DNA from: Roseimaritima sediminicola
GTDB lineage: Bacteria; Planctomycetota; Planctomycetia; Pirellulales; Pirellulaceae
Assembly (NCBI RefSeq): GCF_009618275.1
Contig: NZ_WIAD01000016.1
Span: 41,189 to 105,188 of the forward strand
Reading direction: 5' to 3'
DNA: 64,000 nt
Positions 15,638 to 25,121 of the stretch are shown one piece after another. A program made the translations under genes and the position numbers. Every line of letters starts with the position of its first letter. Within the stretch, counting starts at the first letter, position 1. The notes beneath the pieces were generated by a model. The model saw only the letters and a list, made by a program, of their open reading frames with translations, searched no databases and had not been told where the DNA came from.

Positions 15638-15717
15638 GTAGCCGAACTCGCCAGAGTTTGGTGGGGTGGGGAAACGCGAAGGATATGTCTGGTCCAAAGT
15701 CTGGCGACTTCAGCTAC
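15638..15717. repeat. GTAGC...CTGGCGA hairpin repeat between convergent genes
   Basis: GTAGCCGAACTCGCCAGAGT at the left pairs with CTGGCGACTTCAGCTAC at the right, around a spacer of about 40 bases. A tighter copy is at 27520-27586, with half copies near 56894 and 62653. This copy starts two bases after the transglutaminase stop codon and ends 12 bases before the TatD stop. It therefore occupies the whole gap between two convergent genes and could serve both as a terminator. Confidence 0.7.
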
Positions 15718-15729
15718 GAACATGGTGCT

Positions 15730-16542
15730 TTAGGAGCGTGGGGTGAAGCGGAAGTTTTTGCTTTTGGCGAAGAACTCGCGGGGGTTGTCGTAAACGACCT
15801 TACGGATCAGCGATTCGCTGTGGCCGCGCTGCCGCAGTTCGAAAATCAGATCCGGCACGGCCGTCGGTTTGCTCGGGCCCCAGTCGCCCGCGGAATTGGC
15901 CAGTAACCGCTCGGGGCCGACCATTTCGATCATGTCGGCCGCGCGCTGGGGCGTGCATTTGGAGACCGGATACAGCGTCATGCCGGCCCAGTAACCGTCG
16001 TCCAGCACGGCTCGGATCGTGTGTTCTTCGACATGATCGACCAGGACGCGCGAGCGATCGATTCGCGAGTCGCCGTTGAGCATATCGAGGATCATGCGGG
16101 TTCCCTGGTACTTGTCTTCCAGGTGCGGCGTGTGGATCAGGATCGGCTGGTCATGCTTGATGGCCAATTCCATGTGTTCGAGAAACACGATCGACTCGTT
16201 ACGCGTGTTCTTGTTCAGCCCGATTTCGCCGATCCCCAACACGCCCGGGGCGTCGAGAAATTCGGGGATCATCGCGATCACATCGCGAGCCAGCGAGACG
16301 TTCTCCGCCTCTTTGGCATTGATACACAGCCAGCAGAAGTGCTGGATGCCGTACTGGGCGGCGCGTTGCGGTTCCACTTCGGTCAGTTGCCGAAAGTAAT
16401 CCCGAAAACCATCGGCCGAACCGCGGTCGAAACCGGCCCAAAACGCCGGTTCGCTGATCGCCACACAGCCCATGCGGGCGAGCGTCGCGTAGTCGTCGGT
16501 GATACGGGAGACCATGTGGATGTGCGGATCGATGTAATCCAT
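15730..16542 (-). CDS. TatD family metal-dependent hydrolase
   Basis: The protein has 270 residues from ATG 16542 (MDYIDPHIHMVSRITDDYAT); a longer frame has no clear ribosome site. It is a TIM-barrel amidohydrolase of the TatD class. Its expected metal ligands are DPHIHM (H7, H9), GIGEIGLNKNTRNES, PILIHTPHL, VLVDHVEE and NSAGDWGP. Family members are deoxyribonucleases or other phosphodiester hydrolases. This variant, with MVSRITDDY and AISEPAFWAGFDR, resembles the TatD-like protein of ebo-type gene clusters (EboB), but the other ebo genes are not next to it. An 84-residue protein gene lies just upstream on the same strand. The substrate is unknown. Confidence 0.82.
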   Translation of the reverse strand: MDYIDPHIHMVSRITDDYATLARMGCVAISEPAFWAGFDRGSADGFRDYFRQLTEVEPQRAAQYGIQHFCWLCINAKEAENVSLARDVIAMIPEFLDAPGVLGIGEIGLNKNTRNESIVFLEHMELAIKHDQPILIHTPHLEDKYQGTRMILDMLNGDSRIDRSRVLVDHVEEHTIRAVLDDGYWAGMTLYPVSKCTPQRAADMIEMVGPERLLANSAGDWGPSKPTAVPDLIFELRQRGHSESLIRKVVYDNPREFFAKSKNFRFTPRS

Positions 16543-16633
16543 GTCGTTGCGGCTGCGGATGGGGGCGAGAAAAAAAGAAGCTTCAGAGAGAACCGTTTGG
16601 GGGGAGCGCTGTTCGAAGGCCAGCCGGCAATCC

Positions 16634-16888
16634 CTACAACTCCATCTGGGACCGCCAGTCCTCGCTGTAGGCCCGCGAGAACAATCGCTGTAATCGCTCG
16701 GCACGTCCCGCTTCGGGGTCCGCTAACATCGCGATGGCTCGGTCCAATTGGTCTTTACGCGGGTCGCCCGACACGTCCCCTTGAGCTCGGTCCAAACGGT
16801 CCAAGGTCGCCGCGACTTCCAGCAGTCGAGCGCGAACTTCCAGGAAATGACGGTCAAGCAACGTCGAAGCGTCAGCTGGCGAAGACAT
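16634..16888 (-). CDS. small conserved helical protein, unknown function
   Basis: The protein has 84 residues from ATG 16888 (MSSPADASTLLDRHFLEVRA); an in-frame start at 16927 is less likely. It is charged and predicted to be almost entirely helical (LLEVAATLDRLDRAQGD, RAIAMLADPEAGRAERLQRL). It ends YSEDWRSQMEL. There is no signal peptide, so it should be cytoplasmic. It lies 91 bases upstream of the TatD gene on the same strand and may be co-expressed with it. I do not recognise the family. A product this small and soluble beside a TIM-barrel hydrolase could be a partner protein, but that is speculation. Confidence 0.65.
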   Translation of the reverse strand: MSSPADASTLLDRHFLEVRARLLEVAATLDRLDRAQGDVSGDPRKDQLDRAIAMLADPEAGRAERLQRLFSRAYSEDWRSQMEL

Positions 16889-17115
16889 AGCAGTCAAAGG
16901 TGGGAGGGGGAGGCAACGTTCAACCACTCAGTATACCGTTTCCGCGACGTCGATGGAGAGGTCGGGCGGGGCGAGGATCCTGTGGGTTGCAACGATTCCA
17001 AGGCGGCACTTGGGATGGTTCGCTGGCAAAGCCTGTGTTCTGAGTCAAGCTTGCCGGTCAGGCAATCGATGAGGTCTTTTATCCGGAACCGCCATCCCTC
17101 TGCTCGTTGCCTTTC

Positions 17116-18747
17116 ATGAACGGCCTGGAACGCACCTTTCAATTCCTCGAGACCGCTCCGCAGGACCCCGTCCTCGAGGTGCTGCGGCCGGCCCTGCGCA
17201 CGCACCAAGCGGTGGTGCGGCGACGGGCTCTGGAGACGATCGTGCGGCGGGACGAGCCGGAGGGTTACGAGTTGGTGATCGACCTCTGGGACCAGTTCGA
17301 CGGCGAGGCCCGGGCGCGGTTGGCCGACGCGCCGGCCGGGTTGGCTGCCGCCCTGCAAACGGTGCTCGAGGGCCAGGACGACGCGCGGTTGCTGCGAGCC
17401 CTGGAGATGATGGTCACGCTCCGCTCGTTCGGATTGGTTCCGGCCGTGATCGATGTGGCGGAAAGCTATGCCAGCCAGCCGGTGCGGGTCTTGGCGCAGC
17501 GGACCGTCTTCGACCTGGCCAGCGAGATCGGCGCAGAAGCCCGGCAGGACCGCGATCGTCCGCTCGTCCGACGGCCCCTGCAGCGAGCCTTGGCGACTTC
17601 GGTGCTGCGTTACCCGGTCCATCAACAGGACCGACTGGTCGATGCCCTGCTCAGCTGCTGTGGGCCCAACGACAGCGAGCTGTTGACGTTGTTGGCCCCG
17701 GGAACCGATACGCGAGAGGTGCTGCTGCGGCGGCTGGCAACCAGCCGCGAGGCCGCCGTCACGGAGCTGTTGGCCGCGATGGTCCATCGCCAACGGCTGT
17801 GCAGCGAGCTGGAGGAGCGTATCGCCGAGCGTAGCGACGCGGTGTTTGCCAGGCAGTTGTTGGCTTCGATCGGCGACAAGTTCAGCGGCCATACGCGGCG
17901 GAACTTGGCGCTGATGGGACTGCCACGATGCTTCCAGCCCGAGCACCTGGAGCCGCAAACGCTTTCTCGTCATGACCGGCTGACGCTGGCTCTGGTCTAC
18001 GCGGTCAGCGATCGCGACTCGGTGCGGGCGCTCACGCGGTTGCTGGACGCTCTGGAGAGTTTGGATCAGGACGCTTCGGAATTGGCCGGTCCGCTGATGC
18101 AGACGCTGCTGCGGTTTCCGGTCCTGGACAAGGATCTGCTGCTGCGAGCGGCGGCCAGTCCCGGCCTGGCGGCCGCCGAACGGGCCGCCCAGGTCGCCGA
18201 GCCCGCCGCCGAGCCCGCCGCCCAGGTCGCCGAACGGGTCGCGCAGGTCGCCGAACGGGCCGTGCAGGTCGAGGAGCCGGCCGTGCGGTTGTTGCGGCGA
18301 GCCATTCACGCTCTGGCGGAGGACCGATCGCCCTACGCCAAACCGCTCCGCCGCATCTTTTCGCCGCTCTCTGCAGCGGCGGTGATGGGCCAGTGGGACG
18401 AGCTGCGGATGGCGACCCGCCGGAGGATCGGACGCGTCGTCTTGCAGATCGATCCTCAGGCAATCGCGACCGTTACCGATCGACTGCGTCATCCGGTGCT
18501 CGGGCGACGTCTGGAAGGGATCCTGGCGGCTGTGGCCCTCGAGGTCGTCGACGACGTCTGTGAACCGCTGCTGAGGATGGTGGCCAACGATCACTTGGAG
18601 GCTCGCGTGCGGGCGCTCGATGCGTTGAAATTCGCGACGGATGAATCTTCCTACCGCCTACTGCTGCAGTTGTCCGAGGGGCCCGTCGGGGCGATTCGCG
18701 ATGCCGCCCTGGAGGCCCTGCAGCACCGAAACGAGGCTCGAGCATGA
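17116..18747 (+). CDS. HEAT-like repeat protein, unknown function
   Basis: The protein has 543 residues from ATG 17116 (MNGLERTFQFLETAPQDPVL); an earlier TTG at 17107 is possible. The whole chain is helical with HEAT/Armadillo-like pairs. Early examples are AVVRRRALETIVRRDEPEG and DARLLRALEMMVTLRSFG. Later ones are LEARVRALDALKFATDESS and AIRDAALEALQHR. Residues about 357-392 carry a low-complexity run of AAQVAE and EPAAQVAE units inserted between repeats. Such proteins are scaffolds. There is no signal peptide. The stop overlaps the next gene's start (ATGA), so the two are translationally coupled, and the partner is a small membrane-anchored protein. A joint role at the membrane is plausible but unproven. 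Confidence 0.75.
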   Translation: MNGLERTFQFLETAPQDPVLEVLRPALRTHQAVVRRRALETIVRRDEPEGYELVIDLWDQFDGEARARLADAPAGLAAALQTVLEGQDDARLLRALEMMVTLRSFGLVPAVIDVAESYASQPVRVLAQRTVFDLASEIGAEARQDRDRPLVRRPLQRALATSVLRYPVHQQDRLVDALLSCCGPNDSELLTLLAPGTDTREVLLRRLATSREAAVTELLAAMVHRQRLCSELEERIAERSDAVFARQLLASIGDKFSGHTRRNLALMGLPRCFQPEHLEPQTLSRHDRLTLALVYAVSDRDSVRALTRLLDALESLDQDASELAGPLMQTLLRFPVLDKDLLLRAAASPGLAAAERAAQVAEPAAEPAAQVAERVAQVAERAVQVEEPAVRLLRRAIHALAEDRSPYAKPLRRIFSPLSAAAVMGQWDELRMATRRRIGRVVLQIDPQAIATVTDRLRHPVLGRRLEGILAAVALEVVDDVCEPLLRMVANDHLEARVRALDALKFATDESSYRLLLQLSEGPVGAIRDAALEALQHRNEARA

Positions 18748-19082
18748 TCCATCCCGGTTCTCTGACCAGTTATGCCGTGCTGGCGGCCGTACCGATCCTG
18801 GCCGCCCTGGCCGGATATGCGGTTTACTGCTACAGCGATCCCGAACAGCGGCGGATCGGAGCGTCCGAACGGTTGTGGAACCAGCTGTGCCGGCTGCACC
18901 GCATCAGTTACCACCATCAGACGCTGCTGCACACGATCGCCGAAAACAGCGACATCGATAACCCGGCCATCCTGTTCGTCCTGCCGGATCGTTTTGATCA
19001 AGCCGTCGCCGATGCCGACGACCAATTGACCGCCGCAGAGAAGCAGGCGGTTGGCCTGCTGCGGCGACAGATGTTTGAGTAG
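18744..19082 (+). CDS. small membrane-anchored hypothetical protein
   Basis: The protein has 112 residues. The start ATG 18744 overlaps the TGA of the HEAT-like gene, which fixes it. One hydrophobic segment near the N-terminus (SYAVLAAVPILAALAGYAVY) should anchor it in the membrane, followed by a cytoplasmic helical domain (RLWNQLCRLHRISYHHQTLL). It has no named family. Tight coupling to the HEAT-like scaffold suggests that the two proteins are made in fixed ratio and may bind each other. It ends 21 bases before the convergent small gene at 19103. Confidence 0.7.
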   Translation: MIHPGSLTSYAVLAAVPILAALAGYAVYCYSDPEQRRIGASERLWNQLCRLHRISYHHQTLLHTIAENSDIDNPAILFVLPDRFDQAVADADDQLTAAEKQAVGLLRRQMFE

Positions 19083-19102
19083 GGAAGCCGCAGGCCACGA
19101 TG

Positions 19103-19345
19103 CTAGGCGGCCGCGTGGTAGGACTGCAGGGCTTCTTCCAGCTGGGCGAGCTGTTCCGGCAGGGACAGCGAGAGGTCGACAAAGATCCAACGCGAGCCGC
19201 CGAATTCGCACCAGCCAGTGGTCTCGCCACAAAGCCATTCGGTGCGGATGCGAAACCCGGCCCGCCGAGCTTCGGCCAGCCGCTGACGCATTCGCTGGAC
19301 CACGTTTCGTTCGATTACGGCAGCATCCTGCTGGCTCTCAGACAT
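19103..19345 (-). CDS. small conserved hypothetical protein
   Basis: The protein has 80 residues from ATG 19345 (MSESQQDAAVIERNVVQRMR). An N-terminal helix is followed by a short beta segment with TEWLCGETTGWCEFGGSRWI and a final helix (LPEQLAQLEEALQSYHAAA). The helix-strand-strand-helix layout and the two Cys/Trp positions suggest a compact domain, but no family is recognised. It faces the small membrane gene on its 3' side. The next 215 bases (19346-19560) contain no other gene and must hold the promoters of this gene and the histidine kinase. Confidence 0.65.
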   Translation of the reverse strand: MSESQQDAAVIERNVVQRMRQRLAEARRAGFRIRTEWLCGETTGWCEFGGSRWIFVDLSLSLPEQLAQLEEALQSYHAAA

Positions 19346-19560
19346 CTCGACACCCTCGGTGGGAGTTTGGATTGCGACCGAAAGAAAGATCGCGTGCCTA
19401 GCTTGTCGGCACCACGGCAGGACAAACCTAAAGCATCGAATGTCAAAGCGTGCGGGCCGACGTAATCCTTCTATAGCGAACGGCTGCTACGTCCCGATAG
19501 ATCATTCCAACCGGAATCCATCCCTCGACGTCATTGCCCCCCATACAAGGTAGCCGATCC

Positions 19561-20313
19561 GTGTCGGAACAACTGGAACAGCAAGTCGCCCAGCTACAGC
19601 AGCAACTCTCGGCCATGCAGTCGATGGCCACCCTGGGGGAGTTGACCAGCACGGCGACGCACGAGTTCAACAACGTGCTGACGACCGTTATCAATTACGC
19701 GCGCCTCGGCATCCGCAACAAGGACGAGTCCTCGCGGGACAAAGCCTTCGACCGCATCCTGGACGCCTCGCAGCGGGCCGCCAAGATCACGGCCACCATC
19801 CTCGCCCAGGCCCGTCATCGCGATGGCGAATTAAAACCCACCGATGTGCGCGAGTTGATCGCCGATTCGCTGGTCCTGCTGGAACGCGAAATGCGCAAGT
19901 ATCGCGTTTCCATCGAAACCGACCTGGCCGACGATACGCCCCTGGCCGTGGCCAACGCCAACCAAATCCAACGCGTGCTGCTGAACCTGTTGATCAACGC
20001 GCGGCAAGCGATGCCCGAAGGCGGTACGGTTTTGATCCAGACCCGGGCCGACGGCGGCGAGTTGGTGCTGTCGGTGCGAGACTACGGCAGCGGCATCGCG
20101 GCGTCGGAACTGCCCAAGATCTTCCAGCCGTTTTATTCCACCAAGCAGGGGCCGGACGAAAGCGGTAAAGGAGGCACGGGGCTGGGACTGGCCGCCTGCA
20201 AAGAGATCATCGAGACGCATCGAGGCCGAATTCGGGTCGAGAGCACCGTCGGCAAAGGAACCGCCTTCATCATCCGCCTGCCCGCAACCGACGAACAAAC
20301 GGCCGCCGCCTAA
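19561..20313 (+). CDS. sensor histidine kinase, soluble
   Basis: The protein has 250 residues. I use GTG 19561, with AAGG about ten bases upstream; a TTG at 19534 is less likely. A short coiled coil (residues 1-25) leads into the dimerisation and phosphoacceptor helix MATLGELTSTATHEFNN with H34 as the phosphorylated histidine. The ATPase domain has the N box NQIQRVLLNLLINARQAM, G1 DYGSGI, an F-box region FQPFYSTKQ and G2 GGTGLGLA. It lacks any membrane segment or sensor domain, so it is probably cytoplasmic and gets its signal from a partner. No response regulator gene is next to it. It is convergent with parE across a hairpin-rich gap. Confidence 0.88.
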   Translation: MSEQLEQQVAQLQQQLSAMQSMATLGELTSTATHEFNNVLTTVINYARLGIRNKDESSRDKAFDRILDASQRAAKITATILAQARHRDGELKPTDVRELIADSLVLLEREMRKYRVSIETDLADDTPLAVANANQIQRVLLNLLINARQAMPEGGTVLIQTRADGGELVLSVRDYGSGIAASELPKIFQPFYSTKQGPDESGKGGTGLGLAACKEIIETHRGRIRVESTVGKGTAFIIRLPATDEQTAAA

Positions 20314-20321
20314 GCCACAAA

Positions 20322-20414
20322 GTAGCTCGGCTGTCCCAGCCGAGAACAAACTGTTTCACAGGCACCGAAGCCTGAGAGGGGATGCTCCGCTACTTTCGCG
20401 GAGCGAAAGGCGAC
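20322..20414. repeat. two hairpin repeats between convergent genes
   Basis: 20322-20344 is the GTAGCTCGGCTGTCCCAGCC palindrome family. 20390-20414 is CTACTTTCGCGGAGCGAAAG followed by GCGAC, whose CTTTCGC-gga-GCGAAAG hairpin recurs exactly at 54130-54154. Both sit between the histidine kinase stop and the parE stop. Confidence 0.8.
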
Positions 20415-20420
20415 TCTGGC

Positions 20421-22334
20421 CTACACGTCCAGCTCTTCGACCTCTTCGGCTCGTTCCATAATGAAGCGGAAACGGGCCGAAGCGTCGCGGCCCATCAGGT
20501 CGGCGATCACCCGGTCGGTCTCCAAGTGGTCGTCCACCTCCACCCGCAACAATCGCCGCGTGGCCGGGTTCAGCGTGGTCTCCCACAGCACCTTGGGCAT
20601 CATTTCGCCCAAGCCCTTAAAACGTGTGATCTCGGGATTGGCTCGGCCCTTGTGTTCTTGCAGGATGCGGTCCCGGTCGGCTTCGTCGGCGGCCCAGTAG
20701 GTTTCTTTGCCGATGTCGACGCGGAACAGCGGCGGCTGGGCGATGTACAGACGTCCGTCGCTGATCAGGGCCGGCATGTGCCGGTAGAAGAACGTCAGCA
20801 GGAGTGTCGTGATGTGGTGTCCGTCGGAATCGGCATCGGCCAGCAGGATGATGCGGTCGTAGCGGAGGCTGGAAAGGTCAAGGCCCGCGCCGATCCCACA
20901 GCCGATGGCCGTCAGCATGTCCTGGATCTCTTTGTTTTCCAGCATCTTTTTGATCGTCGCACTCTCGGTATTCAGCACCTTGCCGCGGAGCGGCAGGATC
21001 GCCTGGAAGTTGCGGTCCCGACCCTGTTTGGCGCTGCCGCCGGCCGAATCACCTTCGACGATGAACAGCTCCGAATCGCCGCGACCGCTGGACACACAGT
21101 CGCTCAGCTTGCCCGGCAGCATCGTGCGTTTCGATCCGCCTTTGCGCGAGACCGCTTCGGACGCCGCTCGCGAGGCGGCCCGGGCCCGGGCCGCCGCGAT
21201 GATCCGGGCGACAATCGTGTCGGCGACCGAGCGGTTGTCGTTCATCCACTGTTCGATCGCCGGACGCACCAGTCCTTCGACGAACGGTTGGACTTCGGGG
21301 TTGTTCAGGCGGTCCTTGGTCTGGCCTTGAAACTGCGGCTCGGACGTGAACACCGACACGATCGCGATCAAGCCTTCGCGGATGTCCTCGTGCGACAGCT
21401 TCACGCCGCGAGGCGTCAGGCTGTGCGTGTCGATGTAGTTGCGAACGCCCTTGGCCAAACCGCTGCGGAAGCCGGTCTCGTGCGAGCCGCCACTGCCGGT
21501 AGGGATGCCGTTGACGTAGGAACGAACGTGTTCGTCGGTCGATTCGGTCCACTGCAGGACCAGTTCCAGGCGGTGCTCGTTCTCCTCACGCAAGGTGAAC
21601 GGTTTCTCGTGGATCGGCCGCGCGCTGCGCTGCTCGAGCACTTTGCCCAGGTAGTCCACGATGCCCTGTTCGTGCAGATAGGTTTGCTGGGTCCCGGCCG
21701 CTTCGTCGACGTAGGTGACCTTCAGACTGCGATGAATGAAGCTGACCGTCTCGAGCCGCTGGCGAATGGTTTCGCTGTCGAAGTGCGTCTTGGGAAAGAT
21801 GGTCGGGTCGGGGGCGAAGGTGATCGCCGTACCGGTCCCGCGAACGGTGCCTTTTAATTTCTGCAACCTCGACGTGGCCACGCCCTTGGCGAATTGCATG
21901 CGGTACTGGCTGCCATCGCGTTTGACGACCGCCGTCAACTCTTTCGACAGGGCGTTGACGACCGATGCCCCCACGCCGTGCAGGCCGCCGCTGGTCTTGT
22001 AGTTGTTGCCGTCAAACTTGCCGCCGGCATGCAGCACCGTCAGGACCATCTCCAGAGCAGGCTTCTTGGTCTTGGGATGCTTGTCGACCGGGATGCCCCG
22101 CCCATTGTCGCTGACCGTGATCGACGAGCCGTCCTTGTGAAGCACGACCTTGATCTCGGTGGCGTGTCCGTTCATCGCTTCGTCGACGCTGTTGTCGACG
22201 ACTTCCCAGACCAGGTGATGCAGGCCGGCGCTGCTGACGCCGCCGATGTACATCCCGGGTCGCTTTCGCACCGGTTCCAAACCTTCCAGGGCGACGATGT
22301 CTTTAGCGTTGTATTGTTTGGCAACCGTACTCAC
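20421..22334 (-). CDS. parE: type IIA topoisomerase subunit B (ParE/GyrB)
   Basis: The protein has 637 residues. GTG 22334 (reading VSTVAKQYNAKDIVALEGLE) is chosen because family homology begins there; the upstream open frame is repeat DNA. It is the ATPase subunit of DNA gyrase or topoisomerase IV. The GHKL motifs are EVVDNSVDEA, DNGRGIP and GGLHGVGASVVNALS. The TOPRIM motifs are EGDSAGGSAKQGRD and ADADSDGHHI, and the C-terminus ends RFIMERAEEVEELDV. The length fits the short ParE/GyrB form without the proteobacterial insert. It lies downstream of the A subunit on the same strand, separated by a 300-base gap filled by a mobile repeat. ParE or GyrB cannot be separated from sequence alone. Confidence 0.88.
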   Translation of the reverse strand: MSTVAKQYNAKDIVALEGLEPVRKRPGMYIGGVSSAGLHHLVWEVVDNSVDEAMNGHATEIKVVLHKDGSSITVSDNGRGIPVDKHPKTKKPALEMVLTVLHAGGKFDGNNYKTSGGLHGVGASVVNALSKELTAVVKRDGSQYRMQFAKGVATSRLQKLKGTVRGTGTAITFAPDPTIFPKTHFDSETIRQRLETVSFIHRSLKVTYVDEAAGTQQTYLHEQGIVDYLGKVLEQRSARPIHEKPFTLREENEHRLELVLQWTESTDEHVRSYVNGIPTGSGGSHETGFRSGLAKGVRNYIDTHSLTPRGVKLSHEDIREGLIAIVSVFTSEPQFQGQTKDRLNNPEVQPFVEGLVRPAIEQWMNDNRSVADTIVARIIAAARARAASRAASEAVSRKGGSKRTMLPGKLSDCVSSGRGDSELFIVEGDSAGGSAKQGRDRNFQAILPLRGKVLNTESATIKKMLENKEIQDMLTAIGCGIGAGLDLSSLRYDRIILLADADSDGHHITTLLLTFFYRHMPALISDGRLYIAQPPLFRVDIGKETYWAADEADRDRILQEHKGRANPEITRFKGLGEMMPKVLWETTLNPATRRLLRVEVDDHLETDRVIADLMGRDASARFRFIMERAEEVEELDV

Positions 22335-22380
22335 AGGGGCGGTACTTTCCGTAGTTTGAAAACGAGGGAGATGGTAAGCG

Positions 22381-22640
22381 AGGCGGGGGAGAGGGGTCGG
22401 GGGTGAGGGGGAATGCAGAGCAGCAACACCATGGCCGTATCTCGATGCGGTGCACGGCCCTGGGGATCGTACGTTATGAGTCATTCCGTTGCACCCGAGC
22501 CCCCTCACCCCCGGCCCCTCTCCCACCACTGCTTCACTCGCTGACGCTCGCGGCGCAGCGGGGGAGAGGGGAGAAAACGATTCTCTTCATACATAGATCT
22601 CTTCATACATAGATTCCGTTAGAGCCAGCAAATCTCAAAC
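22381..22640. repeat. inverted-repeat element, copy A (left end lost)
   Basis: This copy shares about 190 bases with two copies near 62870 and 63210: GGGGGAGAGG, then GGGGGAATGCAGAGCAGCA, CCATGGCCGTATCTCGATGC, GGATCGTACGTTATG, and GCGGCGCAGCGGGGGAGAGG. The right end CATAGATTCCGTTAGAGCCA (to 22640) is the reverse complement of the left end of the copy at 62819. The left terminal repeat is missing here. The element fills the gap between parC and parE, and its terminal repeat supplies the last sense codon and the stop of parC. Confidence 0.85.
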
Positions 22641-25121
22641 TTCCTCCAGCGGGGCGGGCGCGGCCGGAGGATCGACGACGATCTCGGCGATCTTGCCGTT
22701 CTTTTGGATTTCGGTGCCGCGGCCGCCACGCGAGGTGACGCGGTACTTGGCCGTGGAGATCGTCTTCTTGGCTCCGCGATTGGTTTTGACGACCATCAGG
22801 TCGCGGTCGCCCTCGGAGGCTTTGAAGCCGAGCAGACGGTCGCCCTTGGCCAGCCGCAGCAGGGTCACGCCCTTGCCCGGACCCGACAGGTAATTCACTT
22901 CCTCGGCCGGACACACCATCGCCCGGCAGTTCTCGCTGACCGCCAGCACGGTCTCGGTGCCGTGAACCGGTCGCACGTCCAGCACCGCGGCGCCGGCGGC
23001 CGGGCGGGCGAAGCGGCGGCCGCTGCGGGTCGAGGGATCGACGAAACCCTCGAGTCCGAACCGCAGGGCAAAGCCGTTGTCGGTGACGGCCAGAGCATGG
23101 GTTTCCGGACACAGTTCCGGTTTCTTGGGGTCTTCGGCGATGTCACCGATCACTCGCGGGTCCAGCGACAACGCCGCAATGATCCGCTCGCCGTCTTTCA
23201 ACTTGAACAGTTTCTGGACCGGTTCGCCGAATCCGGTCGACTGGGGGATGTCCGCAAAACGCACCGTATAACAGACGCCCAGCGACGAGAACAGCGCCAG
23301 GGTATGACGCGTCGAGCCGGCGATGCAAGCCAACACCGAATCACCGCTCCGCAGGCGGCTCTTGCTGGGATCGACGATCTGTTTCTGCCGCTTGATCCAG
23401 CCGTCGCCGGTGATCAACACGTGGCAGTCCTCGGCCACAATAAAGTCTTCGGCGTTGTACTCGGGTTCTTCCGCGGCGGTCGCGATCACGGTCCGCCGCC
23501 GATTCGCTTTGTCGCTGCTGTAGGTGTCGCGGAGTGTTTCGATCTCTTCTCGCACGATCTGCCAGCGGCCCGAGGCGTTGGTGTCGGCCGTGTCGTCCTT
23601 CAGCAGTTTGCGGATCTCGCGAGCCCGCTTCTGTTTGGCTTTTAATTCATCCAGGACCACGTTGATTTCCAAGCGCGCCAGACGATACAGCCGCAGTTCG
23701 AGGATCGCATCGGTCTGCTCCGCGTCCAGTCCGCCTTTTTCGGCCGGATACTTTTTCAGGATCTTTGCCGCCGCGTCGGCTTTGCCGTCACTGCGCCGGA
23801 TGATGCGAATGATGTCGTCCAGCACATCGAAGACGAATGCGAATCCCTTCAGCAGATGGATGCGTTTTTCCAGCGTGTTCAGTTCGTTGGTCAACCGTTC
23901 GGTGACCACTTCCAGGCGGAAGTGCAGGAAGTGCCAAAGGATCTCCTTCAGGCCGAGCCGGGCCGGCGAGCTGGTTTCGGCATTGGCGTTGGCATTGGGA
24001 ACCAAGCAGGTCAGGTTGACGTGAAAGAGCGTCTGCAGCGGCGTGTGCTTGTAAAGGTAAGCCAGCACCTTGTCGGCATCCGCCCCGGCCTTCAGCAGCA
24101 GGTCGACCCGGATCTCGTCGGTCGACAGGTCGCGGACCTCTTCGACCAGAGGCAGTTTGCCGGAATAAACCAGTTCCGACATCCGTTCGACCATCGCCGC
24201 CTTGTTGACGCCGTAGGGAATGGACGTGATTTGCAGGACCGGCTGTTGTCCGGCCGCCCGCCGCTTGCTGCCTCGCCGCGCGCCCTCCGGCTGGACCACC
24301 TGCGAGGTGCCGCGCAGCTTGATCGTGCCCTGGCCGGTGGCGTAGATCTCCCGCAGTTCTTCTTTGGTGTTGATGATCTGGCCGGCGGTCGGAAAGTCAG
24401 GTCCCTGGACCGCATCGTTGGCGACCAGTTGGTATTCCTTGATGTCCGGATCTTTCAACAGTTTCAGCAGCGCATTGCAAACCTCTTTCAGGTTGTGCGG
24501 CGGGATGTTCGTGGCCATCCCCACGGCGATGCCCGTGGCGCCGTTGACCAACAGGTTGGGCATCCGGCTGGGCAGAACCACCGGTTCCTGACGCGTGCCG
24601 TCGTAATTGGCACGGAACGGAACCGTCCGTGTGGCCAGGTCCGCAAGCAGTTCCGCGGTCACCGCCGTCATCCGGCACTCGGTGTACCGCATGGCCGCCG
24701 CGTTGTCGCCGTCGACCGACCCGAAATTGCCGCTGCCGTCGACCAGGGGCATCCGCAGAGCAAACGGCTGGGCCATCCGCACCAGGGCCTCGTAGATCGA
24801 ACTATCCCCGTGCGGGTGATAGTTGCTCATCGTATCGCCGACGACTTTCGCGCACTTGCGATGCTTCGACGTGGCCGTCAGGTTCAGCTGGTCCATCGCA
24901 TACAGGATCCGCCGCTGGACCGGCTTGAGCCCATCGCGCACGTCCGGCAGGGCTCGCGAGGTGATCACCGACAGCGAGTAGTTCAGATAGCGGGACTGGG
25001 CGGCCAGCCGCAGCGGGACCGCCGAGGATTGCTGAAGCGATTGTTCGATCGCCGCCTGGGGGCTCGCTGCCTTGCCGTTGGTCTTGGCCTTGGTTCGAGA
25101 CGTAGTGCGCCGTTTCGCCAC
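22635..25121 (-). CDS. parC: type IIA topoisomerase subunit A (ParC/GyrA)
   Basis: The protein has 828 residues from ATG 25121, with a basic low-complexity N-terminus. It is the DNA cleavage subunit. The quinolone-resistance region is [15 protein letters not shown] with S107 and E111; Glu at that place is typical of ParC. The catalytic tyrosine is Y146 in [10 protein letters not shown]. The C-terminal domain has propeller-like repeats ([31 protein letters not shown]) but no canonical QRRGGKG gyrase box; a loose SRGGRG lies near the end. Together this favours topoisomerase IV-like activity (decatenation), but gyrase is not excluded. Its stop codon lies in the terminal repeat of a mobile element, so the original C-terminus may have been altered. 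Confidence 0.88.
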   Translation of the reverse strand: MAKRRTTSRTKAKTNGKAASPQAAIEQSLQQSSAVPLRLAAQSRYLNYSLSVITSRALPDVRDGLKPVQRRILYAMDQLNLTATSKHRKCAKVVGDTMSNYHPHGDSSIYEALVRMAQPFALRMPLVDGSGNFGSVDGDNAAAMRYTECRMTAVTAELLADLATRTVPFRANYDGTRQEPVVLPSRMPNLLVNGATGIAVGMATNIPPHNLKEVCNALLKLLKDPDIKEYQLVANDAVQGPDFPTAGQIINTKEELREIYATGQGTIKLRGTSQVVQPEGARRGSKRRAAGQQPVLQITSIPYGVNKAAMVERMSELVYSGKLPLVEEVRDLSTDEIRVDLLLKAGADADKVLAYLYKHTPLQTLFHVNLTCLVPNANANAETSSPARLGLKEILWHFLHFRLEVVTERLTNELNTLEKRIHLLKGFAFVFDVLDDIIRIIRRSDGKADAAAKILKKYPAEKGGLDAEQTDAILELRLYRLARLEINVVLDELKAKQKRAREIRKLLKDDTADTNASGRWQIVREEIETLRDTYSSDKANRRRTVIATAAEEPEYNAEDFIVAEDCHVLITGDGWIKRQKQIVDPSKSRLRSGDSVLACIAGSTRHTLALFSSLGVCYTVRFADIPQSTGFGEPVQKLFKLKDGERIIAALSLDPRVIGDIAEDPKKPELCPETHALAVTDNGFALRFGLEGFVDPSTRSGRRFARPAAGAAVLDVRPVHGTETVLAVSENCRAMVCPAEEVNYLSGPGKGVTLLRLAKGDRLLGFKASEGDRDLMVVKTNRGAKKTISTAKYRVTSRGGRGTEIQKNGKIAEIVVDPPAAPAPLEEV

